The position numbers and the translations under genes are program-made. Under the pieces are notes generated by a model. The model did not search any database, was not told where the DNA came from, and saw only the letters and a list, made by a program, of their open reading frames with translations. This document shows positions 20,460 through 27,069 of a stretch of 27,069 bases of DNA, piece after piece. Origin of the DNA: a virus; IMG/VR virus record IMGVR_UViG_3300018420_000085, positions 1-27,069 of that record, one strand, 5' to 3'. The first letter of the stretch is position 1. The number at the start of each line of letters is the position of its first letter.

Positions 20460-21896
20460 ATGCGTTACAAATTTAAATACCAGCCATACGAGCATCAGCT
20501 CGAGGCTTTGAAAATGTCTTGGAATAAGAAAGAATTTGCTTACTTCATGGATATGGGGACGGGCAAATCAAAAGTTCTTATTGATAATATGTGTGTCCTC
20601 TACGACCGTGGAGAGATTACTGGTGCATTGATCGTTGCCCCTAAAGGTGTATACCGAAACTGGGAGCAAGGCGAACTGCCCACGCATATTCCTGAACATG
20701 TTATGTACGATACAGTATTGTGGAATCCTAGCCAGACAAAAACACAATTAGAAAAACAAAAAAAGTTATATCAGGTAGATGATAACCTTAAAATATTTGT
20801 TATGAATGTAGAAGCCTTTAGCACTAAGAAAGGTTGTGGTGAGGCTGAGCGTTTTTTAAATGCACATCAATCACTTATGGCTATTGATGAAAGCACTACT
20901 ATAAAAAATAAAGATGCTAAACGCACTAAGAGTATTGTAAAGATAGGTAAATCGGCTCACTACAGACGTATACTTACAGGCTCACCAGTAACTAAAAGCC
21001 CAATGGATTTATACACTCAAGCAGAGTTTCTTGATGAATGGTTATTGGGACATAGCAGCTATTTCAGTTTCCAATATGAGTATGCCATTGTGCAACGCCG
21101 TAGTATGGGAGCGCATAGTTTTAATCAAGTAGTGGGCTATCGTAATCTGGATAAGCTAAATGGTATTCTTGAGAACTTTAGTTTTAGAGTTAAAAAGGAG
21201 GATTGTTTGGATTTACCAGATAAAGTTTACATTAAGCGTAGTGTAGAACTTACTGATGAACAAAAGTCTGTTTACAGTAGTTTAAAGACATTTGCTTTAG
21301 CAATGCTTGAAGAAGGTTCGGTAACTACTGATACTATCCTTACACAATTACTCAGGCTGCAACAGGTATGCTCAGGCCATGTAAAACTTGATGATGGTGA
21401 AATGAAAACATTTAACTCAGCTAAATTGCCAGAACTAATGTCTGTGCTTGAGGAAGTAGATGGTAAAGTAATTATATGGGCTAACTTCACTCATGATATA
21501 AAAACTATTGAACAAGAAATATCAAGAGTGTATGGTGCAGATTCTGTAGCTACCTATTATGGTGAAACAGAGAGTGATGATCGGCAAGCTATTGTCAACC
21601 GTTTCCAAGATCCTGATGACCCCCTTATGTATTTTGTAGGCCAGCCACGGACAGGTGGCTATGGTTTAACACTGACAGAAGCTAAGACAGTGGTGTACTA
21701 CAGTAATAATTTTGACCTTGAAATACGGTTGCAAAGTGAGGATAGAGCACACCGCATTGGACAAACAAGTAAAGTTACTTATATAGATATTGTAGCAGAT
21801 AAAACTGTAGATGACCGTATTCTCAAAGCCTTACGGAATAAAATTAATATAGCGAGCCAAGTGCTTGCCGAAGATTTTAGAGAATGGATAGTGTAA
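20460..21896 (+). CDS. SNF2-type (superfamily 2) DNA helicase or translocase
   Basis: 478 residues from the ATG at 20460; an upstream in-frame TTG at 20364 adds 32 residues with no conserved character. The Q-like QPYEHQLEAL comes first, then Walker A MGTGKSK (32-38), motif Ia VAPKGVYRNW, Walker B DEST (143-146), motif III LTGSP (172-176), VIIWANFTHD in the second lobe and motif VI QSEDRAHRIGQ near the end. It would remodel DNA-protein complexes or branched DNA; small phage SNF2 proteins of this kind are common. It is the only gene on the plus strand, has its own promoter-like motif, and its 3' end overlaps a convergent gene by 20 bp. Confidence 0.93.
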   Translation: MRYKFKYQPYEHQLEALKMSWNKKEFAYFMDMGTGKSKVLIDNMCVLYDRGEITGALIVAPKGVYRNWEQGELPTHIPEHVMYDTVLWNPSQTKTQLEKQKKLYQVDDNLKIFVMNVEAFSTKKGCGEAERFLNAHQSLMAIDESTTIKNKDAKRTKSIVKIGKSAHYRRILTGSPVTKSPMDLYTQAEFLDEWLLGHSSYFSFQYEYAIVQRRSMGAHSFNQVVGYRNLDKLNGILENFSFRVKKEDCLDLPDKVYIKRSVELTDEQKSVYSSLKTFALAMLEEGSVTTDTILTQLLRLQQVCSGHVKLDDGEMKTFNSAKLPELMSVLEEVDGKVIIWANFTHDIKTIEQEISRVYGADSVATYYGETESDDRQAIVNRFQDPDDPLMYFVGQPRTGGYGLTLTEAKTVVYYSNNFDLEIRLQSEDRAHRIGQTSKVTYIDIVADKTVDDRILKALRNKINIASQVLAEDFREWIV

Positions 21897-22392
21897 AAGC
21901 GGTTGCTTGAGCGATTGTTACAAATAAAAATATAAATAAAGCGAGTGCTACTATGATAGACCCACCTATCATTAGAGCTTGTTTTAAACTTTCCTCAAAC
22001 TCTTTTTGTTTTTGAAGAGCTGCTTTTCGTGCAGCAGCCTCAGCTTCTTTAGCTTCGCGTATACGTTTAGCTCGCTCATCTACAATACTGCGCCAAGTGC
22101 CATGACCAAAACGCATATCAACCATACTAGCTATTTCTTGCATTTGTTCTTGTGCTAATTTGGCATCGATTATTTCTTGCGCTACTGTTTTGATGCCGAA
22201 CTGATCACCTACACTACCTACGCCAGACTTTTGGTTACGACGTTGTTGGACTTGTTTTTCCCCTTCAAAAAGGTTGTCCAAGTAACCAGCAATCTCTCCA
22301 ACATCATTAGCAGTGCTTATTGCGCCTTTTATACCATCTACCGCGCTTTTAAATAACGCGATACCAGCAAGAGCAGTGGATATTGGTTCCAT
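21877..22392 (-). CDS. Membrane-anchored protein of unknown function
   Basis: 171 residues. The N-terminus MEPISTALAGIALFKSAVDG is weakly hydrophobic. The middle is charged, with a likely coiled coil (about 105-137, rich in Ala, Glu and Lys), and a strong membrane helix follows at about 140-163 (IGGSIIVALALFIFLFVTIA). The position directly after the lysozyme suggests a lysis-related or virion membrane protein, but it does not look like a classical holin. The ATG follows the lysozyme stop by one base. Its 3' end runs into the end of the plus-strand helicase gene. Confidence 0.75.
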   Translation of the reverse strand: MEPISTALAGIALFKSAVDGIKGAISTANDVGEIAGYLDNLFEGEKQVQQRRNQKSGVGSVGDQFGIKTVAQEIIDAKLAQEQMQEIASMVDMRFGHGTWRSIVDERAKRIREAKEAEAAARKAALQKQKEFEESLKQALMIGGSIIVALALFIFLFVTIAQATAFTLSIL

Positions 22393-22393
22393 A

Positions 22394-22834
22394 TCATACT
22401 GCCCTCATCCTTTGAACCAACCGTTCGGCACGATTGGTTACTTGTCTATACCACTTTGAGTCAACCATCTCATCTGCTGCTTGTTGCCAATCACGTGCAT
22501 CGACACCAGCTTTCATACCTTTGAATTTACTCAAACGCGGATAGCCCATATTGAACATCATATTTGCTATTATTAGTTGCACTTCTTCTGGTAAGGAATC
22601 AAAGTCGGGGTACAATCGTTCACAATCTTCGAGGACTGTTCCAACATCTGTATTAAAGCACTCTGCGACTCTATCTGCTGTGATAGTTGTTCCGACTGGT
22701 TGGTTATATTCTTCGTCAGCTTCAGTGACCAAGTGACCAATCCCAAAAGTAGGCAGACCCAAATGATCCAAGTATATTTCATACTTACACCCCTCATCTG
22801 CTTCAATTTGTTCTCGTAATACTGCAAGATCCAT
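22394..22834 (-). CDS. T4-type lysozyme (glycoside hydrolase 24 endolysin)
   Basis: 146 residues. It cleaves the glycan chain of peptidoglycan for host lysis. Residues equivalent to the T4 E-D-T triad are present: E14 in EADEGCKY, D23 in YLDHLG and T29 in PTFGIGHL. The C-terminal lobe has NMMFNMG..RLSKFKGM and a final basic RAERLVQRMR region. The length is near T4 lysozyme (164). There is no signal peptide or N-terminal membrane anchor, so export would need a holin. GAGG lies about nine bases upstream, and the ATG overlaps the previous stop (TAATG). Confidence 0.92.
   Translation of the reverse strand: MDLAVLREQIEADEGCKYEIYLDHLGLPTFGIGHLVTEADEEYNQPVGTTITADRVAECFNTDVGTVLEDCERLYPDFDSLPEEVQLIIANMMFNMGYPRLSKFKGMKAGVDARDWQQAADEMVDSKWYRQVTNRAERLVQRMRAV
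22573..22782 (-). CDS. Possible nested membrane protein inside the lysozyme gene (spanin- or holin-like)
   Basis: In another frame of the lysozyme gene, an ATG at 22782 with GAGGGG seven bases upstream opens 69 codons. The product begins MKYTWIIWVCLLLGLVTWSL, a convincing single membrane helix, followed by a Gln/Ser-rich, heptad-like segment (NITNQSEQLSQQIESQSALI) and a short tail. This is the topology of an inner-membrane spanin subunit or a one-helix holin. The GAGGGG also encodes the conserved DEG of lysozyme, so it could be coincidental. No separate spanin or holin gene is obvious nearby. Confidence 0.4.
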   Translation of the reverse strand: MKYTWIIWVCLLLGLVTWSLKLTKNITNQSEQLSQQIESQSALIQMLEQSSKIVNDCTPTLIPYQKKCN

Positions 22835-25800
22835 TACACTAAACCTCGGATACCTTGGTTACGACGATTTGCTATAGCACCACCTAACTCATCTTGCGGA
22901 AATAAATTAGCAAAATTAGTAATACCTGTTCCCATTGCTGGGCTTGGTGATGGTTGTATTTGTGGTAAATTCATACTTGGCATAGGAGCAGCAGGAGGTG
23001 GTGCGCTCACTACTTGTGTAGGTGTGGGTGCAGGGGGAGTAGCAACAGCGGCAAACTCATCACCCATTTCAGGTGGTTGTCCTGTGCGCTCAACTTCTTC
23101 TAAAGGTGTTTCTATATCTTCACTAAAACTCTCACCCAGCTGATTTAGTATATTAGAATAAACACTTGCGCTTCTTTTATTCCAAGTTCTTTTAACTGCA
23201 CCTTTAAAACCCTCACCCTGATAACCATGAATTTTTTTAAGTTGACGTACAGAGGGTGGAGTTGCAAAAATATATGCTAAAAGATCATTAGTTACGAGTG
23301 TTCTATAAGCACCTATATCTAATCTAGATAAACCAGCCCTTACAGCTCCTGCTTGCATCGGACCACCGACATCTGGTTTATAACTCGCTAAAAAGGCCGA
23401 ATAAGTTCTCATATCTAATAGATCTTGTAGATATGGTGAACCCTTTGCATCATATATAGGGTTATCTCCTTTTAATGATGACCCTATAAATAAAGGTTTT
23501 AATCTTGCATAATCTCCAGAAAAATTACCTAACTTATTTAAGGCTTCTGCCATAGGTATAGGATTTACAACATTTAATGCTTGCTCATCAAAAGTACTGT
23601 TATTATCTAATATTTTCTTGAATACTGCTGCTCGCATATCCATGGCGACTTTGCCATCTATGCCACCATTCCTGCCTATGAACTCTATTAACTCGGCCTC
23701 ACCCATATTGTCAATAGCTAGTAAAGCTCTTTCGCCTACTGTCAACCTACGTTTTACAGTGGACTGTATGCCACTATTTTGCACCCAACTCGTCGCTTGC
23801 GCTAACTCTTCTAAAGCCGCACGATCAGCTGCATTGGGGACCATTTTGGCAAATAAATCACCATCTGCATCCATAATTTGACGTATACGTTCTTGTGTTT
23901 TTGCAGGGTTTTGATACAGCCATGTAATGAAACCGTCCTGAACATCTGCAATTAATTGTTGCGCGGCGATTTTTGCTTCGGGTTTATTACCAGCAGCATT
24001 TTGCGACATTTTGGTAAAGAAATCCCAATCTTTAGATGTAAATTCACCTTGCCAAAATTTTTGCGCTAACTCATTTGGCATGACTTCTGATTTACGAGAA
24101 AACATACTAGCAATATTAGAAGCATTAAGTGTATCAGCTTTAAGTTTAGCTAATGTTTTTGCCTCATCATAAAAAGTTAAAAACTCTTTACTGCCGCCTC
24201 TGGGGTTATTTAAAACTTGATCTATTGCTTCTACTAATTCTCTACCAGCTTTACTATCATCTGTTTGTATTAGTTTACTTGCCCTATCCCTTAAAGCCTT
24301 CAACTGTTTCAATGAGTCAAATGCTGTTTTTGCATTTGTTTTACCATCTTTTACTACAAGTTTAGAAACATTAGGATCAATAATATTAATGAGAGCATTG
24401 GTTATTGCTTGCAGCTCACCACTTAACTCACCTTCAGCCCGAGTAGTAGGGGCTGCGGTTTGTCTGCCTTGCGCGTCAATAGGTCTTCCTATACTATCTG
24501 TGCGTGGTGGACGCGTCCGTATCTGCGTGCCTTGTTGTATTCTTTGTGCAACTTTAACCGCTGGAGTCAGATCAAAAACAACATTTTGAGATCCAGCTGT
24601 ATTAAAGGCTTTTTGATATGCTGCATCAATAAGTTCATTATGAGATGTTTGTAAATCACCAGCTAGTTTTCTTATATTTTGTTCAAGTTGTTCTAAACTC
24701 ATATTATCAGGCAGTTTGCCACCAAAACGAGCTGTCAGTATTTTATAAATTTCTTCTTGTATTGCTTCTTGCTGAAGTTTTGTGTAGGTACTCAGCTCCT
24801 TAGCGTTGAATGAATCGAAATTACTTTCAGCTTTTCTTTTTAATCTTTCATACAATTTACGTTGTTGATTATTAAGTAAACGTCCGGGGATATTAGATGT
24901 ACCAGCCGTTTGTGAAAAAGTGCCGCGCACCACATTACTATCTGCTAGTTGTGCTGCACTAAAAAGAGGCAAACCTAATCGCTCCGCTGCCTCTTGCGCG
25001 ACTAATGCTCTTGGACCAGTTTTACGAGCTAGTACAGAACCACCTACATCACCCGTACCAAGTGCTTGCCTAAATTTATTACCAGCTCCAGGAAGGAATT
25101 TTGTTATAAGTCCATCAACGAGTCCAATAGTTGCAGCATCACCAACACTTAATTTTTCCATCAGTTCTGCTTGAGACATAGAAGTCTCATCAAGGATAGC
25201 TTGATCAACAAGATTACCTAAAGTAGCTCCTGCAAATGTCCCGAAAAAAGGCGCAAATATTGTCCCTATTAAACTTCCCGCAGTTGTGTAATTTAAGACA
25301 TTACCAGTAAAACTAGCGACCTCATTACTTACATCATTAAGACCTGTAGGGTCAACATTGAACACATCACCCTCTGGTGTGATACTGTAAACTTCTGAAA
25401 ATTTGCCACCACCTGTGGGTATACGAGCATATTTACCATCAGGGTAATGTTTTTTGAAATATGCTTCACGGTCAGCAAATGTACCAGTCATACGCCTACG
25501 AGCTAAACCATCCGATACACTAAAACTCATAGGACCGACAGATTTACCACCTTGGTATTTGCCGCCGACAGCTTCTCCAACGACTTGGTCAATACGCATA
25601 AGTTCTACATTCAAGAACTCATTAAACTCGTCCATTGCTTGTGCATCGCGAGCACCAGCTATATTGATATCTAAAGGTTGGAACTCATTAGGGTCAGGTT
25701 CACCAAGTCCTATTGCCTGTAAATCTTGCTGTATTTGTGCTTCCATAGCGGCAGCATCAAGATCATCATCTGGACCTGTAGCGACAAACTCATCTGCTGA

Positions 25801-25953
25801 AAAAGGTGTAAACCTTGCACCTCCAGGAGTAAACTCTAGGTCAGGTGCTGCATCAGGTTGAGGTTGTTCAACTCTTGGAATATTGAGAGTCTGCGCTGTA
25901 GTAGCTCCAGTGGCCGAAGCACCAACACGCGGGATGGTTAAAGTTTGTGCCAT
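22834..25953 (-). CDS. Large putative internal virion protein
   Basis: 1039 residues. The N-terminus repeats AQTLTIPRV and AQTLNIPRV at the start, then an acidic region. Around residues 205-255 a Gly/Ala-rich hydrophobic stretch (AGSLIGTIFAPFFGTFAGAT) could insert into membrane. A long helical middle follows, then a Pro-rich C-terminal linker (TPPAPTPTQVV) and a final LFPQDELGGAIANRRNQG. The size, composition and position beside lysozyme suit an internal (ejected) or tail-associated virion protein of a podovirus-like phage. No enzymatic motif is seen. Only a weak AGG precedes the ATG. Confidence 0.65.
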   Translation of the reverse strand: MAQTLTIPRVGASATGATTAQTLNIPRVEQPQPDAAPDLEFTPGGARFTPFSADEFVATGPDDDLDAAAMEAQIQQDLQAIGLGEPDPNEFQPLDINIAGARDAQAMDEFNEFLNVELMRIDQVVGEAVGGKYQGGKSVGPMSFSVSDGLARRRMTGTFADREAYFKKHYPDGKYARIPTGGGKFSEVYSITPEGDVFNVDPTGLNDVSNEVASFTGNVLNYTTAGSLIGTIFAPFFGTFAGATLGNLVDQAILDETSMSQAELMEKLSVGDAATIGLVDGLITKFLPGAGNKFRQALGTGDVGGSVLARKTGPRALVAQEAAERLGLPLFSAAQLADSNVVRGTFSQTAGTSNIPGRLLNNQQRKLYERLKRKAESNFDSFNAKELSTYTKLQQEAIQEEIYKILTARFGGKLPDNMSLEQLEQNIRKLAGDLQTSHNELIDAAYQKAFNTAGSQNVVFDLTPAVKVAQRIQQGTQIRTRPPRTDSIGRPIDAQGRQTAAPTTRAEGELSGELQAITNALINIIDPNVSKLVVKDGKTNAKTAFDSLKQLKALRDRASKLIQTDDSKAGRELVEAIDQVLNNPRGGSKEFLTFYDEAKTLAKLKADTLNASNIASMFSRKSEVMPNELAQKFWQGEFTSKDWDFFTKMSQNAAGNKPEAKIAAQQLIADVQDGFITWLYQNPAKTQERIRQIMDADGDLFAKMVPNAADRAALEELAQATSWVQNSGIQSTVKRRLTVGERALLAIDNMGEAELIEFIGRNGGIDGKVAMDMRAAVFKKILDNNSTFDEQALNVVNPIPMAEALNKLGNFSGDYARLKPLFIGSSLKGDNPIYDAKGSPYLQDLLDMRTYSAFLASYKPDVGGPMQAGAVRAGLSRLDIGAYRTLVTNDLLAYIFATPPSVRQLKKIHGYQGEGFKGAVKRTWNKRSASVYSNILNQLGESFSEDIETPLEEVERTGQPPEMGDEFAAVATPPAPTPTQVVSAPPPAAPMPSMNLPQIQPSPSPAMGTGITNFANLFPQDELGGAIANRRNQGIRGLV

Positions 25954-25955
25954 GA

Positions 25956-27069
25956 TTATTGCCTACTCAAAGGGAAAAGCGTATCGTAACCAGCACTCGG
26001 ATCCAAAGTTGCTATTGTTGGATTAGCTGCCTTAATATTAGGCCAATCTGCTAGGAAAGCAGCTTTTGTAGGATACTGTTTAACTTGTTCAAATAGGATT
26101 GCTTCTGCTGGTGGTAAAGTAAATGCCGCGCCGCTAGTATCTACTACATTAATACTTCCTGCTGCTGCTGTTTCTGCAACTTGTTCAGCACCGCTAATAT
26201 CATCTTGAGTTATTACAGCATTTTGTGATCGTATTTCAGCCAAACCTTCATTAAATTTAGCATACTTTGCTTCTGGGCTGAGAGATCTATACTCTTCATT
26301 TTTTGCAAAATTGATTGCATACTCTTGTTCTCTAACCGCTCTTGCAGCCGCTTTTTCAAATGCTTTTTGTAATACCCCAAGACCTTCTCTGCTAACACCT
26401 ATATTAGACCCTGCTGTTCTAATTAACTCAACCTCTGATTGATTCAAGTTTCCTGGGAATGCTTCTGCTAACATAACTGCAAACCGTGCTCCTACAGATT
26501 TTAAAAGCTCACCAGAAGGTACATCATTATTGGCAGGATCAAATACAGAGTTGTAACTAGATTCACCCATAAGAGATTTCAGTTTATCTCTGCCGCCTAA
26601 AGCATCAGCCATTTTAAGCAAACTTAAACGAGTTTCTGCAAAAGCTCCAGTTTGGAATCTTTCAGCAGCTATTGTTGCTTGCTCGGATAAACCAGCTAAT
26701 TGTTGAGCACTTGCAGCACCCTCTTGTATACCTTTGATTTGTGTGCCGTACAGCTCTGCAAACTCTTTATCTATAGCTTCATTAGGATTGTACTGTTGAG
26801 ATACTGTTTGTTTAGCAGTGATATATTTATCTATAGCTGCCATACGGAATTTATCTGCTGCTTGTTGTTTAGCTTCAGCAGAACCTTGGGTAGCATTGTA
26901 AACACCTTGTGTTCTTTCCGTAAGTAATCTTTCAAACTCACTGCCTTTTATAGGCGTGAGTTCTGCAGCTAAAGTTTCAACTGTGCTTTTTGTATTGATA
27001 TAATCTTGATTAGTAGTAGGAGTATTAGCTTCAATCAGCCCTGCTAATTTTGTTCGTGATTCATTTAAA
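25956..27069 (-). CDS. Helical virion-associated protein, 5' end outside the window
   Basis: The reading frame stays open from 25956 to the window edge (about 371 codons), so the internal ATG at 26843 is not the true start; it has no ribosome site. The visible part is largely helical, rich in Ala, Gln and Glu, with segments such as QLAGLSEQATIAAERFQTGA and QEYAINFAKNEEYRSLSPEA. No membrane helix or catalytic motif is visible. It is directly upstream of the large internal virion protein (2-base gap), which suggests that it is another structural or internal virion component. The family is not recognised. Confidence 0.65.
   Translation of the reverse strand, partial: LNESRTKLAGLIEANTPTTNQDYINTKSTVETLAAELTPIKGSEFERLLTERTQGVYNATQGSAEAKQQAADKFRMAAIDKYITAKQTVSQQYNPNEAIDKEFAELYGTQIKGIQEGAASAQQLAGLSEQATIAAERFQTGAFAETRLSLLKMADALGGRDKLKSLMGESSYNSVFDPANNDVPSGELLKSVGARFAVMLAEAFPGNLNQSEVELIRTAGSNIGVSREGLGVLQKAFEKAAARAVREQEYAINFAKNEEYRSLSPEAKYAKFNEGLAEIRSQNAVITQDDISGAEQVAETAAAGSINVVDTSGAAFTLPPAEAILFEQVKQYPTKAAFLADWPNIKAANPTIATLDPSAGYDTLFPLSRQ

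Noticed and set aside
1-27069. CRISPR array, insertion sequence or integrase
   Set aside because: No regular spaced repeats, transposase, tyrosine or serine recombinase motifs were seen in any gene of the window.

Overview
The window is a 27 kb segment of a tailed double-stranded DNA bacteriophage (Caudoviricetes). It carries a terminase small subunit, a T4-type lysozyme, large virion-like proteins, a phage replisome and dozens of tightly packed small genes. Overall composition is moderately AT-rich. Almost everything is on the minus strand, so it is transcribed from high to low coordinates. The only convincing plus-strand gene is an SNF2-type helicase at 20460-21896. Several families (Leu762-type PolA, DUF932, small zinc-ribbon proteins) are common in phages of aquatic proteobacteria, but the host cannot be named from the sequence.

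Layout, following minus-strand transcription. (1) 27069-21877 is the virion and lysis end: a helical protein open at the window edge, a 1039-residue putative internal virion protein, a lysozyme with a possible membrane-protein ORF nested inside it, and a membrane-anchored protein. (2) 21896-20200 holds the divergent SNF2 helicase and an upstream control region with 7-bp tandem repeats. (3) 20199-6226 is DNA metabolism: an SSB-like protein, an archaeo-eukaryotic-type primase, a UvrD-like helicase, a DUF932 protein, family A DNA polymerase and a YfbR-like nucleotidase. (4) 6137-628 is a run of small genes, many unknown, including two DNA-binding-type regulators, zinc-ribbon proteins and several 19-30 residue hydrophobic peptides. 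(5) A tRNA-Trp at 547-620 is followed by the start of terminase small subunit at 278-1, which leaves the window.

The most interesting part is 13227-8755, inside the replication block. A protein of the 5-hydroxymethyl-deoxyuridine DNA kinase helical-domain family is followed by a zinc ribbon, a glycosyltransferase resembling TET-associated glycosyltransferases, a SPASM-type radical SAM enzyme, a thymidylate-synthase homologue and a DUF1599/MazG-like protein. The genes overlap or nearly touch, apart from a 101-bp gap before the synthase. From known phage pathways this looks like a thymidine hypermodification cassette: make 5-hydroxymethyl-dU, activate it in DNA, then elaborate it by sugar transfer and radical chemistry. 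The exact modified base is not known.

Regulation: a shared AT-rich promoter-like motif (two variants, CACACCTTATTAT and CACTTTTATATATAG) recurs upstream of several transcription units on both strands. A leader motif (CCATAGAAAGG) overlaps several ribosome binding sites, and two intrinsic terminators are clear.
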